NCBI RefSeq assembly: GCF_945605565.1 | Contig: NZ_OX216966.1 | Span: forward strand, 1,733,501 to 1,797,500 | DNA: 64,000 bases | Origin: Paenibacillus dendritiformis | GTDB taxonomy: Bacteria; Bacillota; Bacilli; Paenibacillales; Paenibacillaceae | Direction: 5' to 3' | In this document: positions 57,801 through 64,000 of the stretch, piece by piece | How the letters are laid out: every line of letters begins with the position of its first letter | Position numbering within the stretch: the first letter of the stretch is position 1 | Translations under genes and position numbers: made by a program | The notes under the pieces: model-generated | Told to the model about the DNA's origin: nothing | Database searches by the model: none | What the model saw: the letters and a program-made list of their open reading frames with translations, nothing else

Positions 57801-59462
57801 CATCCGATGGATGCGCTTGATCCGGAGGCCGCGGGTGTGCGTAAACTGCTCGAGTTCCGCTATGACCCGGACGGACAGGTTACCGGGTTGACCGACGCCG
57901 CAGGCAGACATACGGAATATCGCTATGATAAAATAGGCCGTATCCAGGAAGTGCTGCAGGGTCAAGAACGACTCGCGCAGTACCGCTATGGCGAAGGCAA
58001 CCGCATCGCCTCCATTCTGTACGGAAGCGGGATCAGCGTCGAATACGGCTATGACCGGGACGGTCAGATGACGAGTCTGCGGGCGGCCGGCCAAGACGGC
58101 CGGGAACTGATGCGCCATACGTACAGCTACGACAATAACGGCAATCAGATTGCCAAGATGGAGCATCATCAGCTTACCCTATACAGCTATGATCCCTTGA
58201 ACCGCTTGCGGGAAGTGGATTATGGCAGCGGCGCCCAGGAGTCGTACAGCTACGACCCGGCCGGGAACCGCATCCGCCGCGTGCTGGACGGACAGGCCAC
58301 AAGCTATGCCTACGACAGCCGCAACCGTCTGCTGTCGCTGCTTGAGGACGACGGCGGCCGTACCGAGTTCGAGTACGACCGTCAGGGCAATTTGCTCTCC
58401 GAACGCTCTGCCAGCGGCACCACGACCTATGCCTATGACGCGTTCAACCGGACCGCCAAGGTCGAGAAGCCGGACGGCAGCTATGTCCGCCATGACTACG
58501 ACCCGGAAGGGCTGCGCAGTGGCATATGCGAGAACGGCGTAACCAGCCGCTTCGTGTTCGACGGCTGGAATATGGTGAACGAGCTGGACGAGGAGTGGAA
58601 CGCCAAGGCCTCCTATGTGCGCGGTCATGAATTGCTGGCGCAAGTGGACGCTCAAGGAGATGCCTACTACTACCTGAACAACCAGCACGGCGACGTCGTG
58701 CATATCACGAACCGGCTAGGCGGCATCGTCAACAGCTACGAGTACGACGCCTTCGGCCATACCTTGTCCGCCACCGAAGGCATCCCGAACCGCTTCCGCT
58801 ACGCGGGCGAGCAGTTCGACCCTGTCACGCAGCAATATTACCTGCGCGCGCGGTTCTACAACCCGGTCATTGCCCGGTTCACCCAAGAGGACGAGTACCG
58901 CGGCGACGGCCTGAACCTGTACGCGTATGTGGGGAACAACCCGATAAAATATGTGGACCCGAGCGGGTATTCGTGTGAGGAAAAAGGGAATGTTTATGGT
59001 AAGGGTGAAAATTTTGATGCTATAAGAGGTTATAGGGGAAGAGATTTAACTAATTATCCAAAAGAATATCTAATTGATCCTAGATTAATGGTTGAAATGA
59101 ATTATAAAGGTAAAGGCGCTTCGGGAACGAATTCAGCTGGTTGGGAAAGAAACTCAAAAAAATTCTTTAAAGAATTGCTTAAGAGAAACCCAGAGTTTTG
59201 GAGCGAAAAAAATACATCGGAAATTAGGAGAGGTAGGGCTCCAGAAGTTGATGAGCACTTTGTAAAATATTTTCCTCAATATATGGATTATTTAGAAGAT
59301 CCATTGAGACACCATCATATTGGAGAAGGTGGCCAAGCCGCAGCTTTGCCAGTCACATTGCACCCTGGCTATGGTGGGGTTCATAATATTGAAAAAGAAT
59401 GGGGAATAACAGGCGTGGATGATATAATTGCAAACAGATTAGAAACCTTATTAAGGAGATGA
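51867..59462 (+). CDS. VgrG-Rhs fusion polymorphic toxin with HNH-type nuclease tip
   Basis: A 2531-residue single polypeptide. Residues 1-470 are a VgrG-like spike (QYDETDWQFIKRLASHFGAV is paralogous to the upstream VgrG). Hydrophobic segments lie at about 549-575 and 633-660. DUF6531 (DPIDVAKGRFYLQATDLVVH) starts near 816, then about 35-40 YD repeats (about 930-2230). The Rhs core (GEQFDPVTQQYYLRARFYNP) ends in DPSGYS near 2369. After that, GC drops and the toxin LRHHHIGEGGQAAALPVTLH (His2482-2484) with GYGGVHNIEK suggests an HNH/Endo VII nuclease. No signal peptide. Confidence 0.9.
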   Translation: MRIRYGGVILELPVELQRLTGLVLTREVNEHIQLQFSAIIPEEKKDSYIHELGYGSPIIAYRELEEVEDSGEPDGGSRQGEVLFQGLIRQLDIQCVRGVYTLQAEACSYTWAMDIERKRRSFQRVDMTYADVIEQVLQDYPHANMQDHASNHARIGGLIMQYDETDWQFIKRLASHFGAVVVPDAASGSARFSLGVSADREPIEVSDAQYVIRNDFRRSLLARTNENPELQETDFISFEMDTPLWLPLGGRVSFARRPFVIRAATSAVRDGLLRHTYTFCTADGVRQGYQSNSRIQGLSLDGTITDISRNRIRVQLAIDSAQAKGDTCWFPYSTGIDNQISYLMPKPGSGVKLHFPTVNEREAIAIGSVRKGGEASKYGHKQSDPKVRSLTTDTGKEMKLTGQDIVFSANDEGSIKVRLSGDGTVEIAADTDLYLSAATAVAIGASESAAAEAGAAVPKRISISAGEDVFISRSPGEYVDPAHAIAIQDSTYVQGAKIIYLGEPGEPPAETFDDSAQLAEDAKLMEEVNAQALAYREACIAKAEAAKSKFGFGAIALVVGVVAVAVATVATGGAALPLIVGAAGAVSAVVGASEIAEGREDFAKAQVGDLSKSYNFMRDTVLGGDEELYNIVKYGSVTISVLGGGFMLGGTTLLAGGVTGGTMSAGITAIFDPYQPLDGTFSWKAMAGHYLQSFYNGALAGTLSAGVLKGVPCGAGPLTQFGGRYSASFVASSVLDISNSGDVNFRNNAVSSVFGAAFSFLGGKSRIGRYGASVTGDMAGGSAIQLLQNGTIDKDTFFDQLKKSLVSNIGNLVTKGDPIDVAKGRFYLQATDLVVHDIGGTLELTRSFNAHNPFVGMLGKGWLSSLESSVTRVEDRAFLICMDGHYESFILQDGEWRNERSGALEYRLVEEPRRGRYVVKHQRYTYVYDGSTGRLVSYSDGNGNRTTLEYDDQGLRSLTTPGGKELAFTCRNGKLAAITDNIGRTVHYRYAGDLLAGVTYPNKGEVTYAYDSEGRLTSITDQNGHTYVRNEYDSADRVIRQYDGEGHVADIVYDERARMTTFTFHATGVVETYKYNRDYLVTEVHYDDGTQEAYTYDAWQNKDSHTAANGTVTRWVYDAYGHLLEEIRPDGTKVEHQYDEDGNRIRTATTGGSETRYAYDARGNLLEERVRIDDTNESVTAYEYDEFGRLIRRIDPMGQVTTFQHEVKHTDAPTFVQDAEGQQFKYGYDAAARMTSITTSYGTVEIAYNVLNQRTRIIDAAGNTTALFYDPMGNLIKKVLPNDYVERLGNGNGTEYRYDFMDRLIRTTDPMQNEQRVMYDIHDNLVKAVHPNEYSRAEDDGAGVEYEYDHRNRRIRTLFPDGGIARTKYDAVGNIIKTIDPERYDPETDDGPGTEYFYDAMNRLVQISDPEGHVIKRFLYDEEGRVVKMIDARGWLSGETDEERFGTLYAYNRAGWPIEKREPVEAEGGEILYKLTLNRYDQAGRLVEERRTAEHVGATGYASRYHRIRYRHDKLGRVVLVEDDTGAEIRYTYDCLNQLTSERRKLSEQKEQTTRYEYNAVGLLERKIDLIDAEDLAEGRSFNGSEDKIAAVTSYRYDRNGNMIKLVTPEGYETEISYDRADRIIQISRRERQDSKARSVYFKYDRAGNVLEETDTNGNRVAYSYDLMNRLIRTTGKRGETTRLFYDKTGQLIKQVSPNQYNPLKDDGDGTTYRYDALNRLIEVRDAYGQIVEQNRYNQAGELIRKLSEGIGVEYTYTIGGRVKQIRTAEAAARGKVSQEYTYDALGNITGIVDGEGNRTRHSLDAWGNIRVLTRADGSEERYSYDRAGNIISSTDANGHTTLYRYNSLGKLAAVEDPSQQHIEYQYDRQGRLTRQIDRNERVIEYAYNFDDQLVKRREAAGGAEEICVYNEDGTLRTAGNDRMRYDYTYTPDGRLATKYISEPPLGIRRKGDWAGSPPFADPLTSVGANGAAAPQSWHPMDALDPEAAGVRKLLEFRYDPDGQVTGLTDAAGRHTEYRYDKIGRIQEVLQGQERLAQYRYGEGNRIASILYGSGISVEYGYDRDGQMTSLRAAGQDGRELMRHTYSYDNNGNQIAKMEHHQLTLYSYDPLNRLREVDYGSGAQESYSYDPAGNRIRRVLDGQATSYAYDSRNRLLSLLEDDGGRTEFEYDRQGNLLSERSASGTTTYAYDAFNRTAKVEKPDGSYVRHDYDPEGLRSGICENGVTSRFVFDGWNMVNELDEEWNAKASYVRGHELLAQVDAQGDAYYYLNNQHGDVVHITNRLGGIVNSYEYDAFGHTLSATEGIPNRFRYAGEQFDPVTQQYYLRARFYNPVIARFTQEDEYRGDGLNLYAYVGNNPIKYVDPSGYSCEEKGNVYGKGENFDAIRGYRGRDLTNYPKEYLIDPRLMVEMNYKGKGASGTNSAGWERNSKKFFKELLKRNPEFWSEKNTSEIRRGRAPEVDEHFVKYFPQYMDYLEDPLRHHHIGEGGQAAALPVTLHPGYGGVHNIEKEWGITGVDDIIANRLETLLRR

Positions 59463-59468
59463 TTCGGT

Positions 59469-60014
59469 ATGATTTCACCACGCGAGTTTAGGAAGAAATG
59501 GGATTCCGAAAAAAATGGAAAACTAATTAATTATTCTGCTGAGCACCTTGAGAAATTACCACTCTCAAAAGAAGATAGATTATTTTTGAGCGAAGCTGGA
59601 TTACCCGCGTCTGCTCCTCCATATCTAGAATTTAAAACAGTAAAAAATTTATATGATCAAAAAAATAACAATTGTAAAGTGAAAGAGGAATATCTCCCAA
59701 TAGGTACTACAGGGGGAGGCGATTATGTCTATATAAACACATATAATAGGAACATAATATATCTCGACAATGGAAATCAAAATAAAGAAGTTTTCATTAA
59801 CTCCACTATTAATCAACTTGCTGAATGTATACTTTTATTTTCAAATATGATAGATAAAGCTATTGATACAAATGGTGAAGACGCTTATCTTGATAATGAT
59901 ATTCCTCTTGAGTTAATAACTTGGATTACGAATGAGATAAAGCGTGCAGATCCAAAATCTCTAGAAGAAGGAGCATTTTGGCACACAGAACTCAAAGAAT
60001 TAATAAATGAATAG
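59469..60014 (+). CDS. SUKH-like immunity protein for the Rhs nuclease
   Basis: A 181-residue cytoplasmic protein six bases after the Rhs gene. FRKKWDSEKNGKLINYSAEH and IGTTGGGDYVYINTYNRNIIY match the SUKH (SMI1/KNR4) immunity superfamily, which commonly neutralises nuclease toxins. AT-rich like the toxin tip, consistent with transfer as one cassette. Confidence 0.8.
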   Translation: MISPREFRKKWDSEKNGKLINYSAEHLEKLPLSKEDRLFLSEAGLPASAPPYLEFKTVKNLYDQKNNNCKVKEEYLPIGTTGGGDYVYINTYNRNIIYLDNGNQNKEVFINSTINQLAECILLFSNMIDKAIDTNGEDAYLDNDIPLELITWITNEIKRADPKSLEEGAFWHTELKELINE

Positions 60015-60050
60015 GTTTTTTGAAAAAAAGGATTAGTATTAGGTTGAAGG

Positions 60051-60087
60051 GCCCCAAAAGTGAGAAATTAAAAGAAACTTTTGGGGC
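60051..60087. terminator. Hairpin after immunity gene
   Basis: GCCCCAAAAGT and ACTTTTGGGGC, perfect 11-bp arms, loop 15, but no T-run follows. It may be a terminator or only a boundary palindrome. Confidence 0.55.
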
Positions 60088-60275
60088 TATGGACTAAAAA
60101 GCGATACGTTCTAGAAGGATTTTGTATTACTGGTTTCTGTATTTGATTCATTTTGGATTCCAAGCAGTTATTATATTGAAAAAATAAATTTGATGGAAGT
60201 TATTTTGGAGACCTCCCGAGCGTGAATCCAGACTTTCGTCAGTAGCTTAACAAAATGAAATTGAGGTTGTTATTT

Positions 60276-60640
60276 ATGAGTACTGATGAAGTGGTTCCTC
60301 CACGTGAAGTCATAGACGCTGTTATAAATAACACATTTCTACCGATTCTTAAGCAATTGGAAGAGATAATGAGGAGAGGAGTTTTCAGTTAATAGATTTA
60401 TATGGAGAGCAAAAGTCAAGCGCCTTAACTCAACCAATAAGAATTAGATTTACGCCTACCTTCAATTCCGAACAATTAAAGTTTCAGGTTGAAGCTGTGT
60501 TTTCCAAGGATATTTCACCAGAAGGAACAAGATTCTCAGGTTTCTGGACAAAAGGTAAAGTTAATACTGATATTCTCAATGTACCAAAAACTCCTTGGGT
60601 AGCCCAGTATAATGTGTGGCAATGGAGAGGGTGGAAGTAG
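60276..60640 (+). pseudogene. Unrecognised gene broken by a frameshift
   Basis: ATG 60276 begins a 38-codon frame (MSTDEVVPPREVIDAVINNT...). Around 60375 the +1 frame takes over as SFQLIDLYGEQKSSALTQPI and continues to a stop at 60640 (ending QYNVWQWRGWK). Joined, the product would be about 120 residues, cassette-sized for an immunity protein. No family recognised. Nothing else is seen in 60088-60275 and 60641-60748. Confidence 0.5.
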
Positions 60641-60748
60641 GATTACCCTTGAAAAATATGATTTCGGCTTTCAACGAAAAATGATTTCAAACTTAAAATA
60701 CCATTAATTGAGGTTTATTCACGTTTTTTTAAGACGGAATAAGCCTTT

Positions 60749-61492
60749 TTGTATAATAAGCATAGCCAGCACGGCGACGTCGTGCATATCACGAACCGGC
60801 TGGGCGGCATCGTCAACAGCTACGAGTACGACGCTTTCGGCCATACCTTGTCCGCCACCGAAGGCATCCCGAACCGCTTCCGCTACGCGGGCGAGCAATT
60901 CGACCCTGTCACGCAGCAATATTACCTGCGCGCGCGGTTCTACAACCCGGTCATTGCCCGGTTCACCCAAGAGGACGAGTACCGCGGCGACGGCCTGAAC
61001 CTGTACGCGTACGTGGGCAACAACCCGATAAGGTATGTGGACCCAAGCGGGTATAGCAGCCAGAATGTTGGTTGCGGTGGTGGCGGTAAGAAGGAAGGGC
61101 CTTATGCGGGGACGGGTGAAGCGGATTGGTTAGTTGGGAAAAATGGCAAGGTTAATTGGAAGAGCAGACCTAACTTTGGCCATACTTTTGAAACACATGG
61201 TGCTGGCAACAAGAATTTAGAGTCATTGAAAGGACGGGCTAGAACTGTTAATGAACTAGGAAAAATGACAGAACAAGGTCAATGGCTTGATAATCAAAAA
61301 GCAGCAGAATTTCTAAATTCGTACGGTAAAGTTGATAAACCAACCATTGTTGATATACCAGAAGGATTAGGACAAGTAATAACACCATCCTGGGATATAA
61401 TACCATCCACAAAAGCAGTTATTATCCCTAGTTCAAAAACGGGTAAACTAATAACTTCATATCCTGTAAGTGAAGCATTTAAATTGAAGTAG
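60749..61492 (+). pseudogene. Orphan Rhs toxin cassette (core copy 2 plus alternative toxin)
   Basis: A 247-codon open frame without a plausible start (only TTG, no ribosome site). From 60766 it repeats the Rhs core of the main gene (58680-58975) almost exactly through DPSGYS. It then encodes a different toxin: FGHTFETHGAGNKN, GRARTVNELGKMTEQGQWLD, and PEGLGQVITPS. This pattern resembles RNase-type polymorphic toxin tips (possibly BECR fold). It can become active only by recombination into the main gene. Confidence 0.82.
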
Positions 61493-61517
61493 TAATTGGA
61501 AAAAGGAGGGGATTTCA

Positions 61518-62048
61518 ATGTTTAGAATGTACTTACGGCACAAAAACAAATTTGATAAAATGACTATTGAAGAAAAAGAATACGATGATGAGCTTGATGA
61601 TGAAACTAGTATAATATCTGACATTTGTAAATATTTACATCAAACTAAAAATATTGAGTTTATTGTTTCAGGATTTGGAAGTGAGCTTTGGCCAGTAGAT
61701 TGTACTTTCGACCTTCCATTGATTATTGAAGAATTGCCAGAGATAATTCAAAATCTTAATAAGAATGAATACAACTTCCGCCTAGGTTTTTATGAGCAGG
61801 GTTTAATGAGGGAGATAGTCTTTAGAGAGGAAGGTGGAAAGATCCAGTTAGAATGCAAAAGTTTAATACCTGGATGGTTACCATCACCCTCGCACATAGT
61901 AATGGAAAAGTTAGACGTGAAAAAAATGATAGAAGAATTGTTTGAAAATTTTATTACTTATAGTAAAAAGGTATGTCCAGAACTACTCAATGAAAAGATT
62001 TTTAGAGATTGGGTTCGACTATACAATCTGTCTCATATGTTAAAATAA
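61518..62048 (+). CDS. Putative immunity protein of the orphan cassette
   Basis: A 176-residue cytoplasmic protein, 25 bp after the orphan toxin, behind AAAGGAGGGG. It is acidic and AT-rich. No family recognised with confidence; YNFRLGFYEQGLMREIVF and IQLECKSLIPGWLPSP are notable segments. Location and size suggest it neutralises the orphan toxin. Confidence 0.7.
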   Translation: MFRMYLRHKNKFDKMTIEEKEYDDELDDETSIISDICKYLHQTKNIEFIVSGFGSELWPVDCTFDLPLIIEELPEIIQNLNKNEYNFRLGFYEQGLMREIVFREEGGKIQLECKSLIPGWLPSPSHIVMEKLDVKKMIEELFENFITYSKKVCPELLNEKIFRDWVRLYNLSHMLK

Positions 62049-62152
62049 AGTGATAAATACTTGTGAAACCTCAGAGCGCAAAATTACAATTCACTTAGAA
62101 TAACAGATTATTGGGTTCACAGGTAAAGTTTAACCTTGCAAAATTTATTAAA

Positions 62153-62206
62153 GCAGGTCTTAATGGAGATAAATTCTCTGTTGGGACCTGTTATTTTTTT
62201 GCCCCC
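62153..62206 (+). terminator. Terminator after second immunity gene
   Basis: GCAGGTC...GGACCTGT arms with inner GAGA/TCTC pairing, then seven T. The hairpin lies about 105 bp after the stop. Confidence 0.75.
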
Positions 62207-62340
62207 AGGACAAGTGGATAAGTGTTTAAATTCTTATGCTCTATTATATTTTTCAAAGAAAGAAAATGAATTGTGTGTAGAAAAATAAAATTAGATACGT
62301 AGGAGTTAGACCTAATATTTGGAGAAAAATTATCGATATA

Positions 62341-62374
62341 ACCTTGATTGGCCTGTTGCCTCTCAAGGTTTCTT
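62341..62374 (+). terminator. Second terminator-like hairpin
   Basis: AACCTTGA, loop, TCAAGGTT, then TCTTTTTT. It suggests that another small transcription unit once ended here; no gene is seen in 62207-62340. Confidence 0.75.
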
Positions 62375-62411
62375 TTTTAGTATTCCCCTACTATGGTAAA
62401 TTTAACTACAC

Positions 62412-62697
62412 AGCTGGAATATGGTGAACGAGTTGGCTGAAGAGTGGAACGCAAAGCCACTTATTTATGAGGTCATGGATTATTAGCCCAAGTGAACGGC
62501 CAAGGAGATGCATATTACTACCTGAACAACCAGCACGGCGACGTCGTGCACATCACGAACCGTCTGGGCGGCATCGTCAACAGCTACGAGTACGACGCCT
62601 TCGGCCACACCTTGTCTGCCACCGAAGGCATCCCGAACCGCTTCCTCCTCGTGGGCGAGCAATTCGACCCTGTCACGCAGCAATATTACCTGCGCGG
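62412..62697 (+). pseudogene. Decayed Rhs core, copy 3
   Basis: Similar to 58563-58850 of the main Rhs gene. The upstream part is broken (frameshifts around 62440-62490), and the part encoding QHGDVVHITNRLGGIVNSYE is well kept. It diverges after YYLRG. A short following frame (62735-62792, ending NELLTSGDQ) may be debris of another toxin or immunity gene. Confidence 0.9.
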
Positions 62698-62853
62698 TTT
62701 GAAATACGGTAGACCTTCTTTTCATAGAACTTGATCAACGTACTAACTTACATGGATCTGTTAATGAGCTATTAACTTCTGGTGATCAGTAAGAAGAAGA
62801 TGGGTCCTGCCTTTGAGTTTTACAAGAATAAGGGCGGCGCTTACTCCTCTTAC

Positions 62854-63561
62854 TCAAGTCCCGATCTCCTCGGTTATAATATTCTGTTGAATTTGGGACA
62901 ACACTCGATTAACAAGTTGATCAGCTTGCCGAGTTGTTTCTGGTAAACGATATTTGGGGGAGAGCTTTAATATCCATTCACAGGCTGTTGCTAGGGAAAT
63001 GCGATGACCGATAGATACGAAAATAGGTTTAATATTTTCCTGAGTCCTTAAAACATTACCAATTATGTCACCGTTATCAATTAATGGTGCTATAGCTCCT
63101 CTGTTTTGTTCAAGGGAGTGGAACTCGCCTACTAACCTAGTTTTCCCGCATCCAATTGTAGGAATGTCAAATAGAACTCCCAAATGGCTCGCTAATCCAA
63201 ATCGTCTGGGATGTGCAATTCCCTGTCCATCACAAACAATCAGTTGGGGAGGAGTTTTTAATTGGTTGAATGCTTTAAGTATCGGGGGCAGTTCTCTAAA
63301 TGAAAACAATCCAGGAATGTAAGGGAAGTGAGCAGTGTCTACAACCACTACTGACTCAACTATATTTAGTGAAGCGGCATTCAAAATAACAATTGCTGCA
63401 ATTAATTTGTCATCCTTTTTGCTGTACGCTACGTCCACTCCGGCAACATAATTGATTTCAGCAAAGTGATCTTCCTTTATGACTTTTAAGGATAACTCTT
63501 GTTGTAATTTGATTGCGTCCGCTTCCGACAGTTCCCATGTATGTTTTAATATTGGTTCCAT
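62854..63561 (-). CDS. nfi: Endonuclease V
   Basis: A 235-residue endonuclease V. Conserved YVAGVDVAY (metal Asp), PYIPGLFSFRELPP (wedge and Glu) and VCDGQGIAHPRRFGLASHLG (second Asp) are all present. It nicks DNA next to deoxyinosine in base-deamination repair. Family length is 220-240. RBS AAGGGAC-type on the minus strand. It lies opposite the decaying Rhs array and marks its right border. Confidence 0.93.
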   Translation of the reverse strand: MEPILKHTWELSEADAIKLQQELSLKVIKEDHFAEINYVAGVDVAYSKKDDKLIAAIVILNAASLNIVESVVVVDTAHFPYIPGLFSFRELPPILKAFNQLKTPPQLIVCDGQGIAHPRRFGLASHLGVLFDIPTIGCGKTRLVGEFHSLEQNRGAIAPLIDNGDIIGNVLRTQENIKPIFVSIGHRISLATACEWILKLSPKYRLPETTRQADQLVNRVLSQIQQNIITEEIGT

Positions 63562-63720
63562 TATAGAGTCCCTTCTCCAAAAACATTTGGATTTTTAACG
63601 GTTTGTTATTAGATTAAATATCTAACAATTATATAACAAAGTTAGTCTAGGGCCTACCTAAACAACTAAGATGCGGTTGAACTATTAAAATCCTTACCGT
63701 TGGAAAATGGAGGCAGAAAA

Positions 63721-64000
63721 ATGATGAATAGCAAATTTGTTGATCCATTCGAGTTGCGAATACGGAAAGCTCTTGACCAAGTACTGCCTGATTCTTATGA
63801 CAGTATTGAAAATTTCGAAAAATTTCCTCATAAAATTGGACTAAGTGTACTGCAAATTCTTATTGAATATGCTTGCAAAAGCCAGAACATTAATTCCATT
63901 TTATTAGCAAGAGATCGAATAAAGAAAATACCTTCGAAATGGTTACTTGAATACTTACCTGAAGCTGCTAAAGATAGTATTTGTAGTGAGGATGAATGGG
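63721..64000 (+). CDS. Unrecognised gene, 5' part
   Basis: An open frame from ATG 63721 (or 63724) behind ATGGAGG runs off the right edge. The 93 residues visible are helical (FELRIRKALDQVLPDSYDSI, KIGLSVLQILIEYACKSQNI). No family recognised. Confidence 0.6.
   Translation, partial: MMNSKFVDPFELRIRKALDQVLPDSYDSIENFEKFPHKIGLSVLQILIEYACKSQNINSILLARDRIKKIPSKWLLEYLPEAAKDSICSEDEW

Noticed and set aside
54588..58169. Two 500-codon antisense frames opposite the Rhs repeats
   Set aside because: Their repetitive Val/Ile/Arg-rich translation mirrors the YD repeats on the other strand; no ribosome sites.
54650..58560. Repeat array that might suggest CRISPR or satellite DNA
   Set aside because: Repeats are degenerate, codon-phased YD units inside one long frame; no constant repeat-spacer pattern.
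47320..60014. A complete type VI secretion system
   Set aside because: Only spike, tip, adaptor, chaperone-like and effector genes are seen; no sheath, tube, baseplate, membrane complex or ClpV gene.

Overview
The window looks like a chromosomal segment of a Paenibacillus-type Firmicute. Ribosome binding sites are strong (AAGGAGG type), and TTG and GTG starts are common. It carries a CIRCE element, a B. subtilis-like MntR, a bacillibactin-type dhb cluster and Fur boxes. Most genes are GC-rich, with AT-rich patches at about 35-43 kb and in the toxin and immunity cassettes after 59 kb. The species assignment is an inference from gene content only. No tRNA, rRNA or CRISPR array was seen.

Layout. 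1-3.7 kb: 3' remnant of a sensor kinase with an internal deletion, then a three-gene ABC-2 exporter resembling LnrLMN. 3.7-13.5 kb: mixed chromosomal genes (frameshifted DUF3885, CHRD protein, YdeI-like protein, Fur-box AraC regulator, Rpn-type PD-(D/E)XK protein, zinc-ribbon operon, Fur-box MFS exporter, SUFU-domain protein). 13.7-30.6 kb: a complete catecholate siderophore locus, with a Btr-like regulator, FeuA-like lipoprotein, esterase, dhbA-C-E-B-F, MbtH protein and MFS exporter, under two further Fur boxes. Its first adenylation domain does not carry the usual glycine code, so the product may be a paenibactin-like variant. 30.9-33.0 kb: hypothetical protein, lipoprotein, Nudix hydrolase.

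33.2-43.1 kb: htpG under a CIRCE element, followed by a plastic zone. The 3' end of htpG plus its terminator is repeated downstream of putP, and the terminator alone recurs at 41.57 kb. Between the copies lie an AT-rich module with a holin divergent from a two-part sigma-like pair, and convergent pairs of two undescribed families (called A and B here), with IS1380-like remnants. The holin and sigma promoters share the motif GGTTGTA-N17-ACCTWTA, which suggests one regulon controlled by the split sigma factor. A third A/B pair lies at 41.8-42.8 kb.

43.2-47.0 kb: manganese ABC transporter under an MntR-like operator, with mntR and a YpsA/DUF1273 protein. 47.3-62.7 kb: a contractile-injection-type effector locus in a Gram-positive: DcrB/Eag-like protein, VgrG-like protein, pentapeptide-repeat protein, Imm11-like protein, DUF4280 PAAR-like protein and a 2531-residue VgrG-Rhs fusion ending in an HNH-type nuclease, then a SUKH-like immunity gene. 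Downstream are an orphan Rhs toxin cassette with its own putative immunity gene and a third decayed Rhs core. No tube, sheath or baseplate genes other than VgrG are present. 62.9-64 kb: endonuclease V and the start of an unrecognised gene.
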